A DNA stretch of 16,329 bases from Aquificota bacterium. Its GTDB lineage: Bacteria > Aquificota > Aquificia > Aquificales > Hydrogenothermaceae. The stretch covers positions 1 to 16,329 of the forward strand of contig JAADDV010000041.1 in the NCBI GenBank assembly GCA_013153795.1. Direction: 5' to 3'. The first letter of the stretch is position 1. Every line of letters starts with the position of its first letter. The notes below the pieces were generated by a model. That model ran no database searches and was not told the DNA's origin. It worked only from the letters and a program-made list of their open reading frames with translations. A program made the position numbers and the translations under genes. Shown piece by piece: positions 1-6,530 of this stretch.

Positions 1-834
1 CTGTCTTATTCTTTCAATATCTTCATATAAAACTTCTTTTTCAAGTCTTGGTCTAAAACGCAGTTTCCATGGATTTCTTTCTTTTGTTTCCATAATATCA
101 AGAATTTCTTCATCAGGAATTTGTTTATTTCCTTCAATAATGATTTTATCTATATAAGCTCTTTTTCCTTCATCTATTTTGAAAACAAGGGTGTTTCCTT
201 TGAAATAAAAAGAAACTTTTACATTGTAAAATCCCTCTTTTTCATATTTTTTCTTAATAATTTTTTCCATTCTTTTTATTTCTTCTATTGAAAAAACCCT
301 TCCAAGACCTTTCTTTATTGATGCAAGTTTCTCAGCTAACTCTGGACCTACACTTACTATTGGAATAATTCCTCCACTTTCCATTCTTTGTTGGGTTTGA
401 ATTCCTAGTGCTTGAAGAAGCTCTTCATCTGAAATTTCCTCATTTCCTTCAAACTCTATTTTTTGAACAACAGGTAATTCTTCAAAAACAAAAATAAGGT
501 CAATACCATTTTCTGTGTATCTTGTATAAGCTTCTATATCTCTAAAATATCCAAGTTTATAAAGCTCTCTAAGAGTTTGAGCAAGTTTATCCCTAGTAAC
601 GATAGCTCCTTTTCCAAAAGGTATAAGAGGCTTTATTATTTCTGGGTCAACAAACTTAAGACCTTTTATTTCTATACGGTTAAGTCTATAGACTTTTTCT
701 TCAGTAATTTCTTGAGAAAAGGAAGAATCTTGTGAGGTATTTTCAGCAAAGGAAAAAAATGGGATAAAAATAAAAAAGAGGAGGGCTAACAACCCTCCCC
801 TTAGATTTATATCTAAATTTTTACTTTTTTTCAT
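1..834 (-). CDS. bamA: Outer membrane protein assembly factor BamA, N-terminal part (3' end outside window)
   Basis: BamA is the Omp85-family barrel that inserts beta-barrel proteins into the outer membrane; its periplasmic POTRA domains bind substrates and lipoprotein partners. The 278 codons visible run open to the window edge. Residues 1-30 form a signal peptide: a basic start (MKKSKN), a hydrophobic core (LLALLFFIFIPFF) and a likely cut after FSFA. POTRA-like units follow at about 47-119 (RLNRIEIKGLKFVDPEII), 120-224 (VVQKIEFEGNEEISDEELL, with an insertion near 150-182) and from 225 on (IDKIIIEGNKQIPDEEIL). The barrel would lie beyond the window. The ATG at 832-834 overlaps the clpC stop as ATGA, so the two genes are probably translationally coupled. 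The Shine-Dalgarno signal is weak. A terminator-like hairpin lies within codons 12-19. TamA or another Omp85 protein is less likely given the POTRA spacing. Confidence 0.88.
   Translation of the reverse strand, partial: MKKSKNLDINLRGGLLALLFFIFIPFFSFAENTSQDSSFSQEITEEKVYRLNRIEIKGLKFVDPEIIKPLIPFGKGAIVTRDKLAQTLRELYKLGYFRDIEAYTRYTENGIDLIFVFEELPVVQKIEFEGNEEISDEELLQALGIQTQQRMESGGIIPIVSVGPELAEKLASIKKGLGRVFSIEEIKRMEKIIKKKYEKEGFYNVKVSFYFKGNTLVFKIDEGKRAYIDKIIIEGNKQIPDEEILDIMETKERNPWKLRFRPRLEKEVLYEDIERIRQ
765..800 (-). terminator. Terminator-like hairpin inside the bamA signal-peptide codons
   Basis: On the minus strand GGAGGG pairs with CCCTCC (798-793 with 785-780) around a 7-nt loop. One further G-C pair lies beyond a mismatch. 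The stem is followed at once by a T-rich tract (TCTTTTTTATTTTT). The shape is that of an intrinsic terminator about 35 nt past the clpC stop, yet it lies within bamA coding sequence. It may weaken transcription from clpC into bamA, or be a chance effect of a Leu/Phe-rich signal peptide. Confidence 0.4.
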
Positions 835-3278
835 GTAGTTGCTACTTCTTCTTTCTTCTCTTCTTTTTTCTTTGGTCTTGATATTTTTAGTCCAACAGAG
901 CCATCTTTCTTCATCACTACTTCTGCTACTGAACCCTCTGGTATATTTCCTTTGAGAATTTCCTCTGCCAGTAAGTCTTCTACAAGAGATTGAAGAGCTC
1001 TCTTGATACTTCTTGCTCCAAATTCTGGTCTGAATTCCTTCTCTATTAGATATTCTACAAACTTCTTGGACAGTTTTACAGTTATTCCCCATTCTTTTAA
1101 CCTTTTATTAATTTCCTTCAGCTGAATATCTATTATACCTTTAATAACATCTTTGTCTAATGGCTTGAATACAATAATATCATCAAGTCTGTTAAGGAAT
1201 TCAGGGCTAAAATGTTTTCTTACTTGTTGAAGAACATTCTTTTTCATTTCTTCATATTCAAGCATATCTGATTTTTGTTCAAATCCCATTCTTCCACTTT
1301 CAAGGATAAGTCTAGCTCCAAGGTTAGAAGTCATAATGATGATTGTATTACTAAAATCTACTACTCTTCCAAAAGAATCTGTAAGTCTTCCATCATCAAA
1401 TATCTGCAAGAATATATTAAATACGTCTGGGTGAGCTTTTTCTATTTCATCAAATAGTATTACAGAATAAGGTCTTCTTCTTACAGCTTCTGTAAGCTGA
1501 CCTCCTTCCTCATATCCAACATATCCTGGAGGTGCGCCTACAAGTCTAGAAACAGTATGTTTTTCCATAAATTCAGACATATCAAATCTAATTAGAGCTT
1601 CTTCTGTTCCAAAGAGATATTCAGCTAAAGCTTTTGCTGTTTCTGTTTTACCAACTCCTGTTGGTCCTAAGAACATAAACACACCAATAGGTCTGTGGGT
1701 TCCTTTAAGACCTACGCTGTTTCTTCTTATTGCTTTCGATATTGCTTTTATAGCTTCTTCTTGGTCAACAACTCTCTTGTGAAGTTCTTCTTCAATATGA
1801 AGAAGTTTTTCTGCTTGAGATTCTGTAAGTCTTGCTACAGGTATACCTGTCCATTTAGCAACAACTTTTGCTATATCTTCAGCCGTAACTTTTGGTTTTT
1901 TTGCTTTTCTTTTTTCTTTCCACTCAGCTTTCAGAGTTTCAAACTTTGCTCTTAGTTTAAGTTCCTCATCTCTCAAAGCTGCTGCTTTTTCATAATCCTG
2001 CTCTTTAGCCGCTTCTGCTTTTTCTTCTTCTATCTGTTTTATTCTTTCTTCTATCTTTTTAAGTTCAGGTGGAAGTTCAAGCTCTTTTATTCTTACCCAT
2101 GCTCCAGCTTCATCAATAAGGTCTATAGCTTTGTCTGGAAGTTGTCTATCAGTTATATACTTAACAGAGTATTCAACAGCTTTTTCTATAGCCTCGTCTG
2201 TATACTCCACTTCGTGGAATTCCTCAAACTTTTTCTTAAGACCTTTAAGGATTTTAACTGCATCCTCTGGAGTAGGCGGTTCAACTAAAACAGGCTGAAA
2301 TCTTCTTTCTAATGCTCCGTCTTTTTCTATGTATTTTCTGTATTCATCTATTGTCGTTGCACCAATAACTTGTATTTCTCCCCTTGCTAAAGCTGGCTTT
2401 AGCATATTTGATGCATCTATTGAACCTTCAGCTGCTCCAGCTCCTACAAGGGTATGAAGCTCATCTATAAACAGGATAATATAAGGTGCTTTTTCAAGCT
2501 CTTTAAGAATGTTCTTAAGTCTTTCCTCAAACTGTCCTCTATATTTTGTTCCTGCTACTAGTGCAGCAAGGTCTAACGCAACAATTCTTTTTGATTGAAG
2601 GGGTTCTGGAACTTTTCCTTCAGCTATTCTCTGGGCAAGTCCTTCTACTATAGATGTTTTACCAACTCCAGGCTCTCCTATAAGGACAGGGTTATTTTTC
2701 CTTCTTCTTGCAAGGATTTGGATAACTCTGTCTATCTCTTTATCTCTACCAATAACAGGGTCAAGCTTTCCTTCTCTTGCGAGGGCAGTAAGGTCCCTGC
2801 TAAATCTATCAATATTTGGTGTTGGAACCTGTTTAACCTGCTCTTGAGGTGGTATTTCTCCAAGTATCTGAAGGATTTCTCTTCTTATAGAATATTCATC
2901 TATTCCAAATCCTCTTAAAACTCTGCCTCCAAGTCCTGTTTTTTCTCTAACAATACCTATTAAAAGATGTTCTGGTCCTACAAACTGATGGTGAAGAATT
3001 CTTGCCTCCTCAACAGCAAACTCTAAAACCCTTTTTGCATCTGGTGCAAAAAGAACTTCTCCTGTGTGAGAACCATGAACCATTTGGGAAATAAGAGTTC
3101 TTTTTACTTTGTCTACTGTTAGTCCAAATCTAGAGAGGACTAACACAGGAATATCTTCTTCTTCTAACAAGGAAAGAAGAAGATGTTCACTTCCTAAATA
3201 GTTATTTTTATGTTCTAAAGCCTTTTCCCGAGCATTCAGTATTACTTTTCTAGCCCTTTCAGTAAATTTCTCAAACAT
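831..3278 (-). CDS. clpC: ATP-dependent Clp protease ATP-binding subunit ClpC
   Basis: ClpC is a cytoplasmic AAA+ unfoldase that feeds substrates to ClpP. In 815 residues it shows the full ClpC plan. Two Clp N-terminal repeats occupy about 1-145. NBD1 has Walker A GEPGVGKT (201-208) and Walker B FIDE (270-273). A UVR-type coiled segment follows (EQDYEKAAALRDEE, 426-439). NBD2 has Walker A GPTGVGKT (538-545) and Walker B LFDE (608-611). An MGF tripeptide (664-666) sits where the ClpP-binding loop is expected, and a sensor-2 GARSIKR is at 754-760. The UVR segment separates it from ClpA and ClpB. A TTG two codons upstream would lengthen it to 3284, but the Shine-Dalgarno AAAGGAG (3287-3293) lies 8 nt from the ATG at 3276-3278 and only 2 nt from the TTG, so I chose the ATG. 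The Lys/Glu-rich tail ends in VATT. It lies between lolD and bamA; no ClpP or adaptor gene is in the window. Confidence 0.97.
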   Translation of the reverse strand: MFEKFTERARKVILNAREKALEHKNNYLGSEHLLLSLLEEEDIPVLVLSRFGLTVDKVKRTLISQMVHGSHTGEVLFAPDAKRVLEFAVEEARILHHQFVGPEHLLIGIVREKTGLGGRVLRGFGIDEYSIRREILQILGEIPPQEQVKQVPTPNIDRFSRDLTALAREGKLDPVIGRDKEIDRVIQILARRRKNNPVLIGEPGVGKTSIVEGLAQRIAEGKVPEPLQSKRIVALDLAALVAGTKYRGQFEERLKNILKELEKAPYIILFIDELHTLVGAGAAEGSIDASNMLKPALARGEIQVIGATTIDEYRKYIEKDGALERRFQPVLVEPPTPEDAVKILKGLKKKFEEFHEVEYTDEAIEKAVEYSVKYITDRQLPDKAIDLIDEAGAWVRIKELELPPELKKIEERIKQIEEEKAEAAKEQDYEKAAALRDEELKLRAKFETLKAEWKEKRKAKKPKVTAEDIAKVVAKWTGIPVARLTESQAEKLLHIEEELHKRVVDQEEAIKAISKAIRRNSVGLKGTHRPIGVFMFLGPTGVGKTETAKALAEYLFGTEEALIRFDMSEFMEKHTVSRLVGAPPGYVGYEEGGQLTEAVRRRPYSVILFDEIEKAHPDVFNIFLQIFDDGRLTDSFGRVVDFSNTIIIMTSNLGARLILESGRMGFEQKSDMLEYEEMKKNVLQQVRKHFSPEFLNRLDDIIVFKPLDKDVIKGIIDIQLKEINKRLKEWGITVKLSKKFVEYLIEKEFRPEFGARSIKRALQSLVEDLLAEEILKGNIPEGSVAEVVMKKDGSVGLKISRPKKKEEKKEEVATT

Positions 3279-3348
3279 ATCCAAAACTCCTTTATTTCCA
3301 TTAAATTTTTGTTTTTTGCCTTAAAAAAATATGCTAAGTTCAAATTTT

Positions 3349-4029
3349 TCAAGTCCTTACAATTATATCTTCTATAACACCATCTTTTAAATATAAAATC
3401 CGGTTGCAGTATTCTGCAATTTCTCTATCATGAGTTGCAATGACTATACTCACATTTTTTTCTTTATTCATCTGCAAAAATATTTCCATTACTTTTTGTG
3501 CATTTTTAGAATCAAGATTTCCTGTTGGTTCATCAGCCAGAATAACATCTGGCTCATTTACTACAGCCCTTGCTATAGCCGCTCTTTGTTGTTCTCCCCC
3601 TGAAACCTGAGAAGGTTTATGTTTTAGTCTATGGGATAAACCAAGTAGCCTTAATATTTTTTCTGCTTTTTCTTTTGCTCCCCCTCTATTATAAATTTGA
3701 ACAGGAAGCATAACATTTTCAAGAATTGTAAATTCTGGTAACAAATAGTGAAATTGGAATACAAAACCTATATGTTTATTTCGAAAAATAGCCAGTTTTT
3801 TATCAGAAAGAGATAATAAATTTTGACCATTTATAAAAACATTTCCTTCTGTTGGCTTATCTATTCCTCCTAAAATGTGAAGCAATGTGCTTTTTCCTGA
3901 GCCAGATGGTCCCATAAGAGCAACCATTTCTCCTTTTTCTATAGAAAGAGAAACACCTTTTAAAGCTTCTATTTTTTCTCCTTCCAAAAAGTAAATTTTT
4001 TTTATTTTTTCTGCTTTTATTGCTTCCAT
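3349..4029 (-). CDS. lolD: ABC transporter ATP-binding protein, LolD type
   Basis: LolD is the ATPase of LolCDE, which releases outer-membrane lipoproteins from the inner membrane. The 226 residues carry Walker A GPSGSGKST (40-48), a Q-loop in FVFQFHYLLPEFTILENV, the signature VSGGEQQRAA (from 142), Walker B ILADEPTGNLD and the H-loop ATHD (His200). LGGIDKPTEGNVFINGQ resembles LolD and the wider MacB/FtsE-like group. No LolC/E permease lies next to it, so the exact partner is inferred, although the neighbour bamA fits an envelope role. The ATG at 4027-4029 follows GGAAGG by 4 nt. A TTG 12 nt upstream has no Shine-Dalgarno site. It is probably the first gene of a lolD-clpC-bamA transcript. Confidence 0.82.
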   Translation of the reverse strand: MEAIKAEKIKKIYFLEGEKIEALKGVSLSIEKGEMVALMGPSGSGKSTLLHILGGIDKPTEGNVFINGQNLLSLSDKKLAIFRNKHIGFVFQFHYLLPEFTILENVMLPVQIYNRGGAKEKAEKILRLLGLSHRLKHKPSQVSGGEQQRAAIARAVVNEPDVILADEPTGNLDSKNAQKVMEIFLQMNKEKNVSIVIATHDREIAEYCNRILYLKDGVIEDIIVRT

Positions 4030-4057
4030 AATACCTTCCAAAACTTTTTTCTCAACA

Positions 4058-4063
4058 ATTATA
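4058..4063 (-). promoter_or_regulatory. Candidate -10 element for lolD
   Basis: A perfect TATAAT on the minus strand lies about 28 nt before the lolD start and would give a leader of roughly 22 nt. No convincing -35 hexamer is found 16-18 nt upstream (the region reads AAACTT), so this is a -10-only call. The rest of 4030-4214 is very AT-rich and holds the divergent leader of the YeeE/YedE pair. Confidence 0.45.
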
Positions 4064-4183
4064 CGAAAGCTAAAATAAAAAAGTTTGGAAATTTTTATAC
4101 ATTTTTGTTTATCTGCAAATTATTAGCCTTTTCTATTTATCTATTATCTTTTTCAAATAAATTTTTTTTATTTTTCTGTTAAT

Positions 4184-4201
4184 TTAGTTAGAAATAACTA
4201 A
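4184..4201 (+). promoter_or_regulatory. Inverted repeat beside the Shine-Dalgarno site of the YeeE/YedE pair
   Basis: TTAGTTA (4184-4190), GAAA, TAACTAA (4195-4201) is a perfect 7-bp inverted repeat. It ends one base before the strong Shine-Dalgarno AGGAGGT (4203-4209). In DNA it could be an operator; in RNA it could form a hairpin with a GAAA tetraloop that limits access to the ribosome-binding site. Which applies, if either, is inference. Confidence 0.5.
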
Positions 4202-4214
4202 CAGGAGGTAGTAA

Positions 4215-4718
4215 ATGAACAACGACAAACCTATTATGGGTTGGGCTTTAGCTGGAGTCCTTTTTGCTATTATTAATCTTGTAACATTTCTTGTTGCTCA
4301 CAGACCTATTGGTGCATCTACAGCATTTCCTTATATTGGAAATGTTATCTTTCCAGCTATTGAAAATGAATATTGGGAAGAGATTAAAACTTCCGGTTAT
4401 TGGGAAGCATGGTTTTTACTTGGTGGTTTTGTAGGGGCTCTTATTACTTCAAAACTTACAAAAACATTTAGACTTACTCTTACTCCTGTCTACTGGAAAG
4501 AAAAACTCAATATGTCAACTAAATCAAGAGTATTATTTGCCTTTTTAGGTGGTTTTCTTCTTATTTTTGGCGCAAGAATGGCTGGAGGATGTACTTCTGG
4601 ACATATGTTTAGTGGTGGTATGCAGCTAGCGGTAAGTTCTTTATGGTTTGCAATATTTGCTTTTATTGGTGGTCTTGTTGTTGCAAATATTCTTTATAGA
4701 AGGAGGTATAGAGGATGA
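4215..4718 (+). CDS. YeeE/YedE-family membrane protein, first half of a two-gene transporter
   Basis: This 167-residue inner-membrane protein has about four hydrophobic segments (near 8-29, 63-80, 106-124 and 137-160). It carries the family mark GARMAGGCTSGH, with its cysteine at 126. One-piece YeeE/YedE proteins such as TsuA move thiosulfate through a pore lined by conserved cysteines. Shorter two-gene versions (PmpA/PmpB-like) split the fold, as here. The substrate is therefore probably thiosulfate or another small sulfur species, but the sequence does not fix it. The ATG follows AGGAGGT by 5 nt. The stop overlaps the start of the next gene as ATGA, which suggests production at equal levels. 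An inverted repeat lies just upstream. Confidence 0.8.
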   Translation: MNNDKPIMGWALAGVLFAIINLVTFLVAHRPIGASTAFPYIGNVIFPAIENEYWEEIKTSGYWEAWFLLGGFVGALITSKLTKTFRLTLTPVYWKEKLNMSTKSRVLFAFLGGFLLIFGARMAGGCTSGHMFSGGMQLAVSSLWFAIFAFIGGLVVANILYRRRYRG

Positions 4719-5266
4719 GCACAATTTTAACTGCTTTTATAATAGGGCTTTTCTTTGGAGCAATAATGCAACTAGCTCATCTTGATAGACTTGCAAAGGT
4801 TATAGGCGCTTTTCTTTTAAAAGACCTTACAATTCCAAAAGCTCTTTTAATGGCAATGGGGGTGGGTGCTATTCTTATATACACAGCTGAGTATTTTGGT
4901 CTTATAGAGCTTCACATAAAGCCTTTTTATCCTGTAGGAATTGCATTAGGTGGTCTTATTTTTGGGGCTGGAATGGTTATTGTAGGATATTGTCCTGGAA
5001 GTATGCCTGAGGCTGTTGGTGAAGGTAGGATAGATGCTTTATTTGGAATTATAGCAGGAATTATAGGTGGTGTTGTATTTACAATGCTATATCCTATTTA
5101 TGAAGCTTCTTTTTTACACGGTCCTATTATAGGACATCAAACGTTAGCTGATTTATTTGGTTTAACAGGAATAGGTAAATGGCTTTTCTCTGTGTTTGTT
5201 GGAGGAGTTTTTGTCGCCTTAGCTTTTCTTGTTGATAAATTAGAGAAGAAATATTTACAAAACTAA
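4715..5266 (+). CDS. YeeE/YedE-family membrane protein, second half of a two-gene transporter
   Basis: This 183-residue protein is very hydrophobic, with about five membrane segments. It carries the second family mark GMVIVGYCPGSMPEA, with its cysteine at 93. With the preceding gene it supplies the two cysteine-bearing halves that one-piece thiosulfate transporters such as TsuA hold in a single chain. Its ATG lies in the ATGA overlap with the upstream gene, behind an AGGAGG-like site at the end of that gene. The C-terminus is basic and likely cytoplasmic (VDKLEKKYLQN). A strong hairpin terminator begins at its stop codon. A sulfur-compound import role is inferred from the family; no TusA gene sits next to it, although one lies about 10 kb away. 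Confidence 0.8.
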   Translation: MSTILTAFIIGLFFGAIMQLAHLDRLAKVIGAFLLKDLTIPKALLMAMGVGAILIYTAEYFGLIELHIKPFYPVGIALGGLIFGAGMVIVGYCPGSMPEAVGEGRIDALFGIIAGIIGGVVFTMLYPIYEASFLHGPIIGHQTLADLFGLTGIGKWLFSVFVGGVFVALAFLVDKLEKKYLQN

Positions 5267-5292
5267 GAAGAGCCTAAGGCTCTTCTTTTTTT
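5265..5292 (+). terminator. Intrinsic terminator after the YeeE/YedE pair
   Basis: A 10-bp stem, AAGAAGAGCC (5265-5274) with GGCTCTTCTT (5278-5287), closes a 3-nt loop TAA and runs into a T tract to 5292. It separates convergent genes and also encodes the last residues of lspA (KKEEP, then stop). On the minus strand the trailing T tract is weaker, so it works mainly for the plus strand. Confidence 0.85.
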
Positions 5293-5771
5293 ACCCATCT
5301 TGATTTGAAAAAAAGCTCGTAAGAAACAAAAAGAATAATTCCTAAAGAGATGGATATATCCGCAATGTTAAAAGCAGGCCAGTGATACTGTTTTATATGA
5401 ATATCAATAAAATCTCTCACAGCTCCAATAAAAATCCTATCATAAAGATTTCCTATAGCTCCTCCTGATATAAGAGCTAAAGCATAAAACTGAAGAGGAT
5501 GGAGTTTATCCTGTTTTTTATAGGCATATATAATTGCTATAATAACTGCTAAAGCAGAAGCAAAAATCAATATAAGTTTTCTAACAAACTCTGGAGCTTG
5601 AGCTAGAAAACCAAAAGCAGCTCCCCGATTCCACACAAGAGTTAAATCAAGGAAACCGGGGATTATTGTTATATCTTTTTTCTCTAAAACTCTAACAGCT
5701 ATTTCTTTTGTTAGTAAATCAATAAATACAATAGCACCTGATACTAAAAGAAATTTATGAAATCTTTTCAA
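5274..5771 (-). CDS. lspA: Lipoprotein signal peptidase (signal peptidase II)
   Basis: LspA cuts the signal peptide from diacylglyceryl-modified prolipoproteins in the inner membrane. The 165 residues form four membrane segments and hold the family motifs: WNRGAAFGF (47-55), GGAIGNLYDR (103-112), the catalytic aspartate in AVRDFIDIH (Asp120) and the second in AFNIADISI (Asp138). Length is normal. The start is a TTG at 5769-5771: there is no ATG near the N-terminus, and GGAG lies 5 nt upstream, within the last codons of the dksA-like gene. Translation is thus probably coupled to that gene, whose stop is 2 nt away. The 3' end is built into the convergent terminator hairpin. Pairing with a DksA/TraR gene is common in bacteria. 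Confidence 0.96.
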   Translation of the reverse strand: MKRFHKFLLVSGAIVFIDLLTKEIAVRVLEKKDITIIPGFLDLTLVWNRGAAFGFLAQAPEFVRKLILIFASALAVIIAIIYAYKKQDKLHPLQFYALALISGGAIGNLYDRIFIGAVRDFIDIHIKQYHWPAFNIADISISLGIILFVSYELFFKSRWVKKEEP

Positions 5772-5773
5772 TA

Positions 5774-6202
5774 TTACTCCGGTAATTTTTTATTTTCTTC
5801 TTCTTCTTCAAATGTAGTTGGAATTATGTTGTAGTAAGGGGTGTCTTCGTTTCTGCTTGTGAGGGTTCTTATTGTTTCTTCATTTTGGCTACAATCTATA
5901 CAAAGTCTAACCCAAGGAATAGCTTCAAGTCTTTTTTCTCCTATTTGAGCTCCACACTCTTCACAAACACCGTATGTCCCATTTTCTATTTTCTTTAAGG
6001 CTATATCTATAAGAAAAAGGGTTTCTCTATCTACTTGAGAAAGTTTATAAACAGTTTCTCTACTAAGTTCTGATGTAACAATATCAGCTGCGTCCTCTAC
6101 CCCAGATTTTTCATTAAGCTCTTCACTGTTGTGATTTGAAAGAGACTCAAGTATCTCCTGCCTTTTCTTTAAAAGCTCCTCTTTTATTTTTTGAATGTCC
6201 AT
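5774..6202 (-). CDS. dksA: DksA/TraR-family C4 zinc-finger transcription factor
   Basis: DksA-family proteins enter the secondary channel of RNA polymerase and tune promoter response, often together with ppGpp. This 142-residue protein has a charged coiled-coil region (about 1-75), a coiled-coil-tip motif EDAADIV (Asp37 and Asp40, matching Asp71 and Asp74 of E. coli DksA), and a zinc finger CEECG-17-CIDC with Cys80, 83, 101 and 104. The C-terminal tail is acidic (EEEEEN). The alanine at E. coli position 76 appears as Val42. The ATG at 6200-6202 follows AGGAGGAGG by 8 nt. It is first in an operon with lspA. It may be a general DksA or a shorter TraR/YocK-like relative. Confidence 0.87.
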   Translation of the reverse strand: MDIQKIKEELLKKRQEILESLSNHNSEELNEKSGVEDAADIVTSELSRETVYKLSQVDRETLFLIDIALKKIENGTYGVCEECGAQIGEKRLEAIPWVRLCIDCSQNEETIRTLTSRNEDTPYYNIIPTTFEEEEENKKLPE

Positions 6203-6232
6203 AATAAAAACCTCCTCCTAAAATGAGCATAC

Positions 6233-6261
6233 TAAATATAATGATTTTCGTTAAAAGTCAA
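6233..6261 (-). promoter_or_regulatory. Sigma-70-type promoter for dksA-lspA
   Basis: On the minus strand TTGACT (6261-6256) is followed by a 17-nt spacer and TATTTA (6238-6233). Transcription would start near 6226, leaving a leader of about 25 nt that contains the Shine-Dalgarno site AGGAGGAGG. Confidence 0.7.
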
Positions 6262-6294
6262 GATTTTTTTATGCAGGAGATACTTGATTTATTT

Positions 6295-6489
6295 TTAGCC
6301 TATAGCTTTTCTAACTTTTCCAGCTTTTAAACATTTTGCACAAACATAAATTCTTTTTACACTTCCATCAGCTAAAATAGCTTTTACTCTCTGTAAATTT
6401 GGTCTCCAGACTCTTTTTGTTTTTGTTGCTGAATGGGCAACTCTGTTTCCGTGTGCAGTTTTCTTTCCACATATCTGACAAACAGCCAT
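6295..6489 (-). CDS. rpmB: 50S ribosomal protein L28
   Basis: L28 is a small protein of the large ribosomal subunit. The 64 residues start MAVCQICGKKTAHGNRV, continue VWRPNLQRVKAIL and end near CAKCLKAGKVRKAIG. The two CxxC pairs (Cys4/7 and Cys50/53) mark the zinc-binding form. The ATG at 6487-6489 is preceded by GGAGG at 6 nt and gives the normal length. The frame stays open 10 codons further upstream, but that extension does not match L28. It lies 33 nt after murE and probably also has its own promoter at the murE stop codon. Confidence 0.97.
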   Translation of the reverse strand: MAVCQICGKKTAHGNRVAHSATKTKRVWRPNLQRVKAILADGSVKRIYVCAKCLKAGKVRKAIG

Positions 6490-6521
6490 TCTTTTCCTCC
6501 ATCTTGAATTTTGAAGCAAAT

Positions 6522-6530
6522 ATTATAACA
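6522..6530 (-). promoter_or_regulatory. Extended -10 promoter candidate for rpmB, at the murE stop codon
   Basis: The minus strand reads TGTTATAAT, a full extended -10 (TGnTATAAT) that contains the murE TAA stop. Transcription would start near 6515, about 26 nt before the rpmB ATG. The -35 region is poor, as is usual for extended -10 promoters. Confidence 0.5.

Noticed and set aside
1275..2918. Plus-strand open frames opposite clpC (1275-1457, 1695-1955, 2595-2918)
   Set aside because: They are antisense to conserved ClpC domains, are rich in Ser, Phe, Tyr and Cys as expected of reversed Lys/Glu-rich codons, and resemble no family.
3279..3284. TTG start giving ClpC two extra residues
   Set aside because: The Shine-Dalgarno AAAGGAG would be only 2 nt away. 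The ATG at 3278 has an 8-nt spacing and gives MFEKFTERA, the usual ClpC start.
3333..3354. CtsR-like direct repeat (TTCAAA, 3 nt, TTCAAG) upstream of clpC
   Set aside because: It matches only part of the CtsR heptad consensus, lacks its leading (A/G)G and is easily met in AT-rich DNA. CtsR is mainly a Firmicutes regulator.
4030..4041. TTG start giving LolD four extra residues
   Set aside because: There is no Shine-Dalgarno site before the TTG, whereas GGAAGG precedes the ATG at 4029.
6490..6519. Ten-residue N-terminal extension of L28
   Set aside because: L28 begins MAVCQICG; the GGAGG for that ATG lies inside the extension.
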